This document shows, one piece after another, positions 13,563 to 24,780 of a stretch of DNA of 64,000 nt (the stretch's first letter is position 1; the number at the start of each line of letters is the position of its first letter). The notes beneath the pieces are model-generated. The model was not told where the DNA came from and did no database searches. It saw only the letters and a program-made list of their open reading frames with translations. Position numbers and translations under genes: made by a program. The stretch lies in contig NC_073692.1 of the NCBI RefSeq assembly GCF_029784155.1, forward strand, positions 280,058,589 to 280,122,588, read 5' to 3'. The DNA comes from Uranotaenia lowii (lineage: Eukaryota > Arthropoda > Insecta > Diptera > Culicidae).

Positions 13563-15057
13563 AGTATAAAGTATTTGTAATGGTAGAGTTGATTTCGTTC
13601 GAACAAATGTACAATGTACATTGTACACATAGTTATTCCAAATATTCAACCGATAGATGTTTCGGAAAACAAAACCTGACTGTCATAGTCATCCAGAAGA
13701 TTTGTGCAATTAAATTTCGAGCTTTAATTGAACGTAACTGAGTTAATTAGGCAACATTATTGATTCAGACGGTGTTGTGTAGGCATATAAAATTGAATCG
13801 AAAGCTCGATTTCACCTTCCTTGCTAAATATAGTTATACCGGGAGCCTGATAGGAAGTCATTGGCAGTAGAAAATGAACAGAGCTCGAAACATCGAGCTC
13901 TCTGAAGATGCCGGCAGGCTGGAGTATAGTACACATATTGAACCAGATATTCCACAGAGTCCAATTGTATGCCATTCGAAGGTAGCTTTCTCTATTCAGT
14001 GAAAGACTAAGAGGTTTTCCGGTGTAAGTAACAGTGCAGTTATTCGAAAGTCATGAGTTGTGCAGATATACAAGTCTCATTGCCTCAGTATTGTTTGGTA
14101 CCGGAAACAGTCCTGTGAGATGTTACGACTAGATAGCAGTATGTTACACAGCGAGCTCCCCGATGTAAATCTGATAACAAGCTGGAAAAATAATAAATTC
14201 CGTTTCCCATCCTACAATTTTCCCGAACCGGAGGCAAGCGCAAATGGGAACACAATTGCTCCAGCATCCCACTTTGTCTTTACTTTTCCACGGAGCCTGT
14301 AAAACAAACACCATGCGTTGGCAAAATGAACTCTACACTGTCACTTATCGCCCGTCATAAATCAGCAACTCTCTCTTAGCCTTCAAATGAACGGAAACTA
14401 AAGCCAGAAGAGGGAAAGCGACACAAACTGTACAAGAAGCTGTACTAGTGGGTACGCAAACAGAACATCAATTTGTCTGCCGCCAATTCCGAAAGACCGT
14501 TCGCTTCGTTGTTGGATTGTACGAATTGTGCGTTTCCCCAAACCAACTTCCCCTATACCTTGCAGTGGCCCGGAAGGACCTTTCTTATCGATCTGTTGCA
14601 ATCTAAAGTGAAGCAGAAAGCTTGCCTCTGCCTTGGCAACCAAACGAAGAAGAAAGAACGTCTTGATTTGCTGTTTGTGTTGTCGGATTAAGCGGATCTC
14701 GGCCGTCCAAAATGGGCAGCGAATTGCTTACGGCCATTTTAAGGACACAATCCCGGGCTCCTACATAAATTACCAGTGGGCTTTCCTAATGTAGGGCTCT
14801 ATTAGCCATTTTGTGCCGTAGGCAGTACTATAAATGGTAACGAGGAGAAGATTTGGGCGAGGATTTATTTCCGTGTTTGGGTCGGTTGGCTGGATAAATT
14901 ATAAAAAAAAATATTTTTGAGGTTATTCCGAACGTTTTATAAACAAACTGCCTCCACTCTATGGAGCCATCTTTCAAATGTTGACCCATCGTTTTCCAAC
15001 AAATCTATCCGCGCTCGTATCTAATGAATGTTTTATTTCTTCCTCTCCCCTTTCCAG
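13563..15057 (+). other. mbl: mbl intron, single-copy-looking, ends in the ZnF2 acceptor
   Basis: No repeat family was recognised. Base composition is more balanced between 13.8 and 14.9 kb. The last 60 bases are pyrimidine-rich (ttcttcctctcccctttccag), a good 3' splice site. No coding block other than the exon downstream. Confidence 0.55.
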
Positions 15058-15228
15058 GGTCGCTGCAATCGTGAGAAACCACCGTGTAAATACTTCCACC
15101 CTCCCCAACATCTTAAAGACCAGCTGCTGATCAATGGACGGAACCATTTGGCCCTGAAGAACGCCATCATGCAGCAGATGGGCATCTCGCCCGGACAGCC
15201 AGTGCTACCAGGCCAAGTGCCAACAGTG
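15058..15228 (+). CDS. mbl: muscleblind exon: ZnF2 and start of linker
   Basis: 57 codons, phase 0 at both ends, between a strong acceptor (tttccag at 15051-15057) and a consensus donor (gtaagt at 15229). The translation opens [18 protein letters not shown]: Cys3, Cys10 and His14 complete a CX7CX6CX3H finger whose first Cys must lie in the previous exon, outside the window. It continues with the conserved [16 protein letters not shown] and ends [12 protein letters not shown], as in insect Mbl proteins (recognised from memory of the family). Mbl binds YGCY-containing pre-mRNA and controls alternative exon choice in muscle, neurons and eye. Without ZnF1 and the start codon the gene is partial at the 5' side. 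Retaining the following intron would add a basic tail of 80 residues to a stop at 15468; no evidence for that is visible. Confidence 0.96.
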
Positions 15229-16506
15229 GTAAGTAGCCTCTCGTTCCCCAAAGATCAACAGCGTTCGATTTCTGCGGGTAGAAAGAAACCCTTAACAAGC
15301 GAAAGGAAAAAGCTCGGTCCTAAATTGGGTAGATCAACAAACACGGCTAAGAACCGAAAAAGCGAAATCTTTGAAAACAATACTTTTTGTTTCGAACGAA
15401 AAAAAAAACCAAGAGAAATCCCAAAGAAAAACAATAGCCATAACGTACCGGAAAGAAAAACAGAGTAATTAAGTTTTCTTCCCCGGGTGGGATTTATTTT
15501 TTCTTGATCCCTTGCTCTCAACTTAGCTACTGAAAGGCTAGACCACCCCCTTCTGAATTTTCCTTTATCATTTCCCTATTTCTTCGATTGATGCGCTTTT
15601 TGGCAGATTTTTTTTTTTACAATGGATTTTAGACCAATTTTTATGTTCCAATCATTCATACTTCATTTTCATCGAAAGTAGAAATCGTGTATCTTACTTT
15701 AGAAGAAAAAAAAACCGTATCACTTCTCCAATCATTGTCGAGTCCAGAATCGATTCCTGGAGTTGTTCCCCTTTTATCATTTTAACATCATTATTATCAT
15801 GATCAACTAAAAATTCATCACACCGTTTGGCCACTGCTGCAGCATTGCTCGCTCTTTTTCCTCAGATATAAGTCAGTTGTATTAAAGATAGGGAAGCAGT
15901 AGCAGTACATACTGATACTAGTTCCAACGAAGTGATATCTAAAAGAAAACAATTGTCCAGTTTATAAAATTGAAGAAATCTATTAAAAAGAAGTAATCGA
16001 CGACTAAAATTTCATTTCTTATGAAACAGACTAGTTGTGTTTCTCAGAAGGGGATTAAACGTTTTGAGAATACAAATAATCATCGGTTGGAAAGATTTTT
16101 GATTCTGCAGTTCTTAATTTTTCTTGAAAAACATAAAACTTTCCACGAACTTTGATTTCTCAGAAATCACTTCTACTATGTTTTTACTTCGAATGTAAGC
16201 AAAGTAAAATAAAATTTTCGAGGTACTCTAATCCGACCATCATTGAAACAGTTTTTTTTTTTGAATAATTGTTTGACAAAACTATCAAGTAAAATAATAA
16301 ACAATAGAATATTCCAAAACTCTAAGAAATTGTTATTGACAAACCCTTCCAAAATGAAAGAGTCTGTTCATCCAATATAACGCTAATCCATTCTTGAGTG
16401 TCAATATGACACTATTGGAAGTTTGACGCCTTGTAACTTTATTCGGGTGCATTCAAATAAAAAAATACTTTGTGGACCATCAATGAATTCTCTAATTTTG
16501 AATCAT
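15229..16506 (+). other. mbl: mbl intron, AT-rich
   Basis: Starts with the donor of the ZnF2 exon. The first 240 bases stay open in frame and are Lys/Arg-rich. After that it is AT-rich with no gene. A hairpin word AGTGTCA/TGACACT at 16397-16413 resembles the terminal hairpin of the foldback element that follows. Confidence 0.5.
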
Positions 16507-17400
16507 TACCCTGGAAGCCCTTGAGCGTCAATTAGACGCTCCACGCTTAAAATCGCTATAACTATTTTTTTTCGCCACCAATTTTTACGAAATTCATAGT
16601 TTTGGAAACTTCGTAATGTAACTCAAATACGTTTTTCAGACAATATTGGGCTACAACACTTTAGTTTTCCGTTGTTCAAAGTCTAAGAAAAAAAAATCCG
16701 AATAAAACATGCTTCGGAAAAAGACTGTAGATCAGCTATGGAATGCTAAAAAAAATTCACTTAGTGTCCAAGAAAGCTGAAGCTAAAAATTTAACATAAG
16801 GAATTATTTTTTTGAAATTTTTTAAGACCATGGCCACAAAAAATGTAAAAAAGTGTTGTAAAAACCGTACTTTTTAATCAATGAACCGTCAGAATTGTTT
16901 AAGTCACACCAGATAAATTTTGAAAAAAAAAAGATTAAAATGATGACGTAATTTGGCACATTTTTGCATTTTTAGATTTTCAAAATATGAAACATAGAAT
17001 TTATGACGCATTCTCAAAGGTATCTGTTTTTCAATCATTTAATCAATTGCAATTTCTCAGATTTTCTAAGACATAAATACAACTTTGAACTGGATTTGAG
17101 TACATTAACTCGAGATTTCCGTATAGCTTCTAACTTCAGCTTTCTTGGACACCAAGTTTATTTTTTTGAGCATTCCGTAGCTAATATACAGTCTTTTTTC
17201 CGAAGCATGTTTTTTCGGATTTTTTCTTAGACTTCGAATAATGGAAAACTGAAGGCTGTAGCTAAACATTGTCTGAGAAACTTGAGTTACATTACGACGG
17301 TTCCAAAACTATAAATTTTGTAAAATGGTTGGGGAACAAGCGAGATGTATTGGTTTTAGTCAAGAGTGTCAAATTAACACTTAAGGGACTGTAAGGGGTA
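16507..17400. mobile_element. foldback DNA element with ~270-bp inverted arms
   Basis: The arms (about 16507-16785 and 17130-17400) are imperfect inverted copies of each other. For example 'gaatgtgctt'-type blocks aside, the word CATGCTTCGGAAAAAGACTG in the left arm meets its complement in the right arm, as do GTCCAAGAAAGCTGAAG and TAATGTAACTCAA. The outer ends are TACCCTGGAAGCCCTTGAG and the inverse of TACCCCTTACAGTCCCTTAAG, so a TA target is likely. The loop of about 340 bp shows no transposase frame. The transcribed arms could fold into one long hairpin in the mbl pre-mRNA. Confidence 0.82.
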
Positions 17401-18195
17401 AAACTAAGGGACGAATAAGGGATAATATTAAAAACACTAGACTGTTTCAAAAGAATGTTCCGGAAAGTGAATAATCCTAATCAGCCAAATCAGGTATGGT
17501 TAAGTGGATGAAAACGTACTTTCAAGTTGACTCATGAACAAAATGACCCTCAACTTTTGCTGAAGTCCTAATAAAATGTGAATGGAAAATATATCGATTG
17601 ATTTTACTCCTGAGTTTATGCATAACTGAACACATTTTTATAAGTAGTTTATTTTTATCTTTTCGTAGATATTCAAAATCAAAGGATTTTTCAGGAAATA
17701 AGAACCAATACATCTCAAAGGTGGGATAACGAATATCGTCAAAGACACTTTGAATGTTTGAATTTAAATTACCAATAGACGGAATTAAAAATTAAGCGTC
17801 GGCTAAATAAGCTGACTTTGACAAAAATATACCAAAAATATTGTTGAATATAATTACTTGTACACCCCCAAAACCCAATTTTTTCCCCAAAAAAATGCAC
17901 TGAAGTTAAGATTTATGATAACAAACAACTTCTTTTTTACGAAAAACTTTATCGTTGAGAAATTTTTTTTTACCATTTTTGCATTAATTGCCTAACCACA
18001 GGGGCTTACTTACTCAACCTACTTTCCAAGAACATTTCGGTTATACTTCGGCAAAAAGAAAGAAATTAATGTACAATTTTGTCGATTTGATGTAGTTTTT
18101 TCCTAAACCCACCTTTAGACGAGGTTCATCTCATCTACTTAACTTAAGTTTTTTTTAAATCAATTTAGAATAGTTACAACTCTTAGACTTAACTG
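17401..18195 (+). other. mbl: mbl intron, nothing recognised
   Basis: AT-rich with homopolymer runs. No coding, RNA or repeat feature that I can support. Confidence 0.4.
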
Positions 18196-18643
18196 AAGGT
18201 TGTCAGATTGCCCGGTTTTATCGGATATTTTATTTAAAATTTCGGAACAATCCAAACGGGGGAAATATATAGATTTTGCCCGGAATTATACCATTTAGTA
18301 ATTTGGCAAATCAAACAAAAAACAAATTGTGATGTTATTTTATTTTATTAATGCTTCTAAAACTAATTTTTTAGAGCATGTTTTATAAAAATAATCATGA
18401 AAGGTTTTTTGAAAGCCTAAAATACGATTTAAAATCTAAGTTTTGTTTGTGTTATAATTTTGAATTCATTTTTTTTCTTGATTTTTGTTGATAATTTCTG
18501 GGGTTTGACAAAATTCCTTCAGATATTGCTCGGATTTATGGTCAATTTGTTAAAACAAATGCCCGGAATTTGCCAGATTTTTTATTTAAAATTGTTCGGA
18601 TTTGTTCGGCCCGAATACGTGCTCAAAAAGTTCTGGTAACCTT
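18196..18643 (+). mobile_element. MITE, 'AAGGTTnCCAGATTG' family, copy 2
   Basis: It starts AAGGTTGTCAGATTGCCCGG and ends GTTCTGGTAACCTT, which are inverted ends. Internal blocks shared with 30790-31263 include 'gcaaatcaaacaaaaa', 'aatcatgaaaggttttttg', 'agcctaaaatac' and 'gttcggcccg'. About 450 bp, non-coding. Confidence 0.75.
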
Positions 18644-18888
18644 AACCTAACTGCTTATAAGTTTCTTTGATCGAATAATACAGTGACCAAAGATTTCTGG
18701 AGCTATTAAAATGATTTTTTATTCCAAAAATAGGTCTCTTTCCAGTTTATTATGTTTTTAAGCTTCTTTTAAGAGTAGCTTTCAGAAACTGCTGTCAAAA
18801 AGTTTTCATTATCATGGATTGTAAGATTAACATGTTTTGAGACTTTTTGTGCAAAAATTAAGTTGAATTGATGATTGGCTTTGGATTG

Positions 18889-20111
18889 CACTATGGGGTT
18901 TGAGGCGGCAAAAAGTCTAAAACTGAATTTAATTATTTTTTTATTTACTAGTTAATAACTCACTTTATTTCCAGTTTTTCAAGTAATTATCTTGGATACT
19001 GAACGCACCACAGACTTTGAAAAATTGAAAAATTTATAAGATGAAAAAAATTTGAATCAAATTTATTTCTATGGAAAACATTTTTTCTTAGATTTGAAGT
19101 ACACCTTATAAAAGCTTATGTTAAAAGCTTTCATTTGAACCTAGGTCAGGCAAATAGAAATTCGCTGCCGCATTTTTGCAACATTTTTTACTTTCTGACA
19201 GAAAAATGAGCACTTTTTGAAAAGATTTGTAATCGTTTATGATAAAAATTCGTACCGGAACCAAACAAAATCAACAAAGCTATTTTTTTTATAGATGAGG
19301 CATTCTCAGTTTGGTGAAACTTGTAAACTTATCCAATGCAAAACTCTCTTATTTAAAGACTTAAAAAAAAGTTTTAAGAATGATCATTCTAATGAAACAA
19401 AATTGCTCACTGGTCGGTGATTTAATCAGATCAATTTGACGTTTGAGCGCCCTTTTTTTTTTGTTTTTTTTTTATTCTGTTTTCCACCCCTGGATTTGAA
19501 CCATTTAAAATTTTTACACACTAAATTGATCTATGATAAAAATGAGTAAATAAACATTTTTTTTTTCAAAAGTCAAAACTTTAAAGCCTTGTAAAAAAAG
19601 CCCCGTATTGCCCTATACTCTTTTCACTATTGAGATCTAGTTTAAGGTCCTAAAAATACAATGAAAGAGACTTCAGGCACCCTTAAGCACCGATTTTTTA
19701 GTTATAGTCAAATAAAGCTGAAAATATCTTGCAAACGGGTAATTTTTACCCATTAATTGGATAAATGGGTATAAATTCAACAAAGTTGATGTTGGTTTGT
19801 CAAAAAAAAAAATCCCATGATTGATCAATCATTTCATACATTTTTCTCTTGAGTTTCATGAAATCTCTTGATGATATTAATCGTTCAATGATCAATTAGT
19901 CCAAAACACGGCTTTCAGAAGAAATAAAGAGAAGGTCAAAAATAACATCAAGCATCCTACTTTATAAGTTGTTTATAAACAATGTTGATATGAATTTAGC
20001 TAATGTTAGTTAAAATAGTCATTTTCATACAAAATCTTTAAAAATAACGAAAGAATCCATAACACCTAATCATACTTTTTGCCACCTCATTGTATGGAAC
20101 TGCCCCATAGT
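18889..20111. mobile_element. TIR element with CACTATGGGG ends
   Basis: The left end CACTATGGGG followed by GGCAAAAAGT is matched at the right by ACTTTTTGCC and then CCCCATAGTG. The word GGATTG stands just outside the left end and overlaps the right end, a probable short target duplication. The interior of about 1.2 kb is AT-rich with homopolymer runs and no transposase frame. Probably a non-autonomous hAT-type element; the superfamily is inferred only from the ends. Confidence 0.6.
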
Positions 20112-22598
20112 GGATTGATGCCGATTTAGGTAAACGCTGGCCGTCTAAAGGCAGGGTTGGCTTTGATAGGGTTAAGGTGTGTTTTCTTTAAAGCAGCCTC
20201 TTACTTAAGAGGTGAAAGTAACGTTCATTCGACTTTTTTAATGTTTTTAATGTCTCCTTAGGGGCTATGAATCCCGTAGCTATATTAGTTAGGATAGTGG
20301 ACTTTCTGTAGCAAGCTACAGATTTTGGATGAGTACTCGTTTCCTTTGAAATAAAAAAAAAATAGAAAGTGATATAATATTTTCTAAGATCAAAAACAAA
20401 ATGTTTGTCTAATAAATATTGAATCAAATTCCTCAGAGATTTTGCCTCTGACTAGAAGTTCTGAGGATGCATTCAAATAAAGATGAGTGTCTTTCAAATG
20501 ACAACGTTTTCAAAGGTTATGCACGCTCTCTTTTTTCTGTGTTGAACCAATGCATAGCAAGGTCGACTTGAATGGTAGAACAAAAAAAAACAACCAATTG
20601 TTAGTCATGAAGCTTCATTTAAACTTCTCCCCTGGCAAAGCAAGATTCTACTGTTCCCGACCATTTCGTTCGGAAAGCATGAAATTTGCCTCTCAATCTC
20701 CGGCAAAGTGTTCTTGCAATCCCGACTAAACAATTAAAAGTTGATGTCCATTAAAATGAGAAAGTGCCTTCTTGTACCTGTCGACAAGAGGAGGGAAATT
20801 TCTCATCATCACTGTGCTGCTTCTCCGGAAGCTTGCCAACAAACGACGAGTTCCATTGAAGACCATGCTCTGTTAGGTTAGGTTCTTATGTTTTCCCAAC
20901 CTCGAGCTTGCCGAAACACTAATGAGTAAATGAAGGTAGAAAAAAGTGGCAAGCAACCGCCCACCAAGAGCAACCAAAAATGACGGGCACTTGAGAACAA
21001 TTGAAAAGTGCTTGTCAGATGGGGAGGAAGTACCCTTGAATGTTGCTTTTTCATGTATGCTAATGGGTTGTGTTAGTTCGAAGGTGCAAAAACCAATGGG
21101 ATTTGAATTTTGTATGAGATAAACGTAGCCGTTTGAGTAAAACCAATGAAACTTTGGAAAAAGTTTAATCCGATAAAACATGTCCTTTTAATTATATCAA
21201 TTTTAAGCAAAAAGTGTACACTTTTTGGCATTGTTACACAGGGAACTTTGGCTCTCATTGTAAAATTAACTTTATCCCAGCTGACGAAACGCCGTTTTTG
21301 ACTCAATGGACCCATTCATTTGCTTTTCAACAGCAACAGCTTGAAGGAAATTACGGGGAAAAAAGAAAAACTTGACAAAGCCCATTCAACAGCCTACACT
21401 TGGCGAAGTAGAACTCAAAGTAACAAAGTCCCGGTAGGCAGCTCTCCCGAAAAGTGCTTCAGCTAAAGAAGAGAGCGCGTCCAGCAACCCGAAAAGCGGA
21501 AAGCGGCCGACACGGAAAGTGTTCCTGTACGGAGTGAAGTTTGCGGTGGGAAGCAACCTGGAACAAATTTCCGTGGCAAAAGTGGCAAACGGAACGCTGG
21601 AGAGCGGCCTCAAGGGCTGTTGACTGCCGTGCTTTCCCCCTGAAAGGAGGATGTTATTTTGTCGAGGCGAGAAAAGTGCTGTTATTATTAGGCATGAATT
21701 GCATCTTTCCTGTTCCTGCCTGGGGAAGTAATTGTTGAATGCATTGCTAGTTTCGGATGGGAACTGAAGCGGTGGTGCTAGAAAATGTTATCAAAGTTGC
21801 GACGAAGTTCAATGAGTTCCATAAACAATTTAAGATTTAATTAAATTGATTAAAATTGAAGATACTAGATGTAGAGTTGCATTTAAAGCTTCAAATATGA
21901 GACCTAAACACAAGATTTTTGTTTTAGAAAGTGATGGAAATAAGTTTTAGTGATGAAGAAATTTCTTTTCTAGTGAAATTATACTAAAAAATTTCAAAAT
22001 TATCGACAATTTTTAAACCAAAATTTTGGACAAAATCGTTTTTAATCCAAATTATTTTATTGCCTACCCAAAGGCGCATAACTTTCTGAACAACTTTGAA
22101 CTAAACGTAGTGTTCATTCCGGCGTTTAAATTGATTGGTTGATTTAATAATTCTCTAATTCTTGTGTATTTAATATCTCACGTTTTTAAGCAGCAGTTTG
22201 CAAATCGAATTCAAGATTTTTTGGGTATTTTGATACAGAAAAGTGTACGAAATTCTTTTCGCCAAAGAAGGACAAATCTCTTAATTCAAGGATACTTTTG
22301 TTAGGAAATAGCCGTCATCGATCTTTAACTCTCGGCAAATCTTCTGTAGGCAATCAAAGCTTGATTTTGATGATTTTGTACAATCCGCTTATTCAATGCG
22401 TGCCTTTATGATTTCACATTCCCTCAACTCACGTTCTCTCAAACCATTTTTCGAATGGTCTTAACCAATTTAGTGGAAACGAACAAACCACGATTAAGTT
22501 CAACATGTCTGCTTTCTTTAGTTTGTGTTGAAAAACAATTCCCAATTTAATCTAATCGAAATCATATTCAACCTTGATCTGCCCATCGAAATCAACAG
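20112..22598 (+). other. mbl: mbl intron, single-copy-looking, moderately GC-rich in 20.6-21.8 kb
   Basis: No repeat family was recognised. 20620-21760 has composition unlike the AT-rich transposon debris and may contain conserved regulatory sequence, but no motif is decisive. Open frames at 21386-21738 on both strands lack splice-site support and known domains. It ends with 'catcgaaatcaacag', the acceptor for the candidate exon. Confidence 0.45.
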
Positions 22599-22949
22599 AA
22601 CGGAACAACGGCGATCGCGACTAATGGAATTCCGCAAGGGGCAACAGCTGCGGCTCTAGGGTTTACGATTGCCTGGGGCGCCCATCATCCGCCCTACACT
22701 ACGTATGTGGTCAATGGGGCGGCCAACGGATGTATCCCGACGCCGGCCATCTTGAATGGAGCCACCACAACGACTGCCCCGAGCTGCCTCACCACCTACA
22801 ACACCAACAACAACAGCAGTATCATCTCGAGTTGCAACACCTCCTGCCACACCACGACTTCCACAAGTTCGCCACCCCTGCAACATCACCACAACAACAA
22901 CTACATCAGCACCAACAACAACAATAACAGTCCGCCGGCAACCTGCAAA
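22599..22949 (+). CDS. mbl: candidate in-frame cassette exon, Asn/Thr/Ser-rich (117 codons)
   Basis: This block lies between acceptor cag at 22596-22598 and donor GTAATT at 22950. It is 351 nt, phase 0 at both ends, which fits the exon before and after it without a frame shift. Only this + frame stays open throughout; the other two have stops inside the block. The translation opens NGTTAIATNGIPQGATAAAL, then aromatic residues (AWGAHHPPYTTYVVNGAANG), then runs of Thr, Asn and Ser and a short His/Asn stretch ending SPPATCK. No known domain; it reads like an insect Mbl low-complexity linker. Alternatively it is a terminal exon: without splicing the frame runs on to a stop at 23094-23096. The exon is inferred from sequence alone and was not recognised from another species. 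Confidence 0.55.
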
Positions 22950-24369
22950 GTAATTACTACAAAAACATTTCCTCTCATTTACCCTTTTATGGCTATGAAG
23001 TTTTCGTTTTTGAAACCGTGTACTTTTACCATGAAAAACGTGTTTTTAGAACCAGTGATTTCCTTTCCTTTTCTTAGTGTTGCTCATGTTGCCTGACCAC
23101 ATAGGTTTCGTGATTCTTGCTATGCAAGTTTTATCGGTTCCTTGCTTGCTCGAAAACAAAAACCAAAAAAAAAAACCAATCAATTCAGCTGTTCATCCAT
23201 GCTGCAGCTGTTGCAAGCCAGAAAACACCCAAGCAAAAATGCCGAAAAACATTTCCTTATTTGTACCTAAGTTATGTGCGTGTGTCAATGTTGCTCGAAA
23301 GTTTGAAAAGTACAAAAAAAAACAAATTTTAGTTATGTTTTACTGTCGGAAAATATGCATTTTCCGGCTCCCGGTAGTGGAATGTTTCGTTTTCTCTGTA
23401 GCCAGTCGATGCTTTTAAGCTTTCTTCTGTTTTTCGGAAAACACTTTACAAAAAAACCAGCTCAATGCTGACCATCCGAAAGCCAGCCTGTTCTATGGAG
23501 TCAAAACCTCAAAAAGGTTGAGCGCCTCCTTCTCGCGTAAAGTTCACAGTCTCAAACACACTGCTGGCACCAGCGCTAGTCAACCAGCTGCTTACGCGAG
23601 GAACAAGAACCAAAAATTGGTCCTAGTTCTCGCTAGAGTTTTTTGTTTAGTCCAGAATCATTTGCGGGAAAAAACGAGCCAATGCTGCTGCTTTGCGCCA
23701 GATTTGAACGCGTCGTCCATTCACCTTCTCCTGTCTCTTTGACTCTGTACTGCTCATCTTATGTATCATGTTATGATTGATTATTTGGTACTTTTTTTCC
23801 TCTGATTATTTCGATTATGCCTGTCTGTTTGATTAAGTGTGCGAAACAAATTTTTATTTTGATTCGTTAAAGTGTGTTATTTGAATTTGTTGAATTTATC
23901 CATTTTTTCTCGTAGAATACTTTTTTCCAGGTGTGTGTGTCATCAATCTTTTTTCAGCTATGTTTGGAAATCTCTGTTTAAATATGTGTACTACACATTG
24001 TTTAATCTAAAATTTACAAAAATATCGTTCTTGGAACTATAGGTTCAAATAATATAATGACGTTGAAAAGCTAAGAACATAATTAATCAATTATTCTGGC
24101 AGCCTTGTCAGTAGTTTCCCGAATTTTTGGGGCCCTCATAGTTCTTCCTGTGATCACAGTTTTGTGAAAACCCGTTTCTGGTTTAAGCTTAACAGAAAAA
24201 AAATCCTCAATAATGTCAGGCTTTGGACACATATCCAAAGTGATCTGAGTTGTAATGTAATATAGCTATTTTCACAATTTCTAAACATGTTTGCCATTTG
24301 TTGAATGAAAGTGGAAAAGAAAAACTTTTTATTAAAGCCAGTCACAAATTCCATCAGAGCTATCTTTTT
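22950..24369 (+). other. mbl: mbl intron; acceptor-like tract at 23921-23930
   Basis: Single-copy-looking sequence. The frame of the upstream exon stays open to 23096. A strong pyrimidine tract with AG (cttttttccag, ending 23930) is followed directly by GTGTGTGTGT, without an exon that I can support. No other features. Confidence 0.45.
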
Positions 24370-24780
24370 GTCTCCAGCACATACTGCTTTGGGACGATTT
24401 TAACCACATTTTTTTTGGCGTAAACACTACTTTACGGTCCAAAGTTTTGTCCACCGTACCCGGTTTTCGGCCATATTTTTTCTTGTCCACGAAGCTGCTT
24501 TCTCCTTCGTACTTAGAAATCTAATTTCGGACCGCTTTTGCCTACTGACTCATCGAAACGGTGGGAAGATTACACCATTTGTGCATTATATTTTTGCGCT
24601 TTTCCGGGAAAATGCTTCACATTTTCACGAAACTTATGAAAATTTGAGCTCACTGTACTCAGAGTTTTAAATTAAACTGTAAATAACAACACTCAGCAGA
24701 AATCAGCTGTTTGAAGGTCATCTGGAATAAGCAGGGTTGTTTCAAAATCGTGCTTAATCATAATGGAACACCCTATGTTA
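24370..24780 (-). mobile_element. decayed Tc1/mariner fragment
   Basis: Read on the minus strand it begins AGGGTGTTCCATTATGATTA, a mariner-like terminus, followed about 250 nt later by a degraded frame with words such as SKYEGESSFVDKK and KPGTVDKTLDRKVV, typical of the helix-turn-helix linker region of Tc1/mariner transposases. The frame is broken and the 3' half is absent. It abuts the left TA of the younger DD37E element at 24781, which apparently inserted at the end of this older copy. Confidence 0.5.

Noticed and set aside
15229..15468. In-frame basic extension after the ZnF2 exon
   Set aside because: It follows a consensus donor and is low-complexity Lys/Arg/Ser-rich; more likely chance openness of intron sequence than coding, although a read-through isoform is not excluded.
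22730..22953. Gln/His-rich frames overlapping the 22.6-kb block
   Set aside because: They are the other two frames of the same CAACAACAN-rich block; both meet stops within it, and neither joins the flanking exons in phase.
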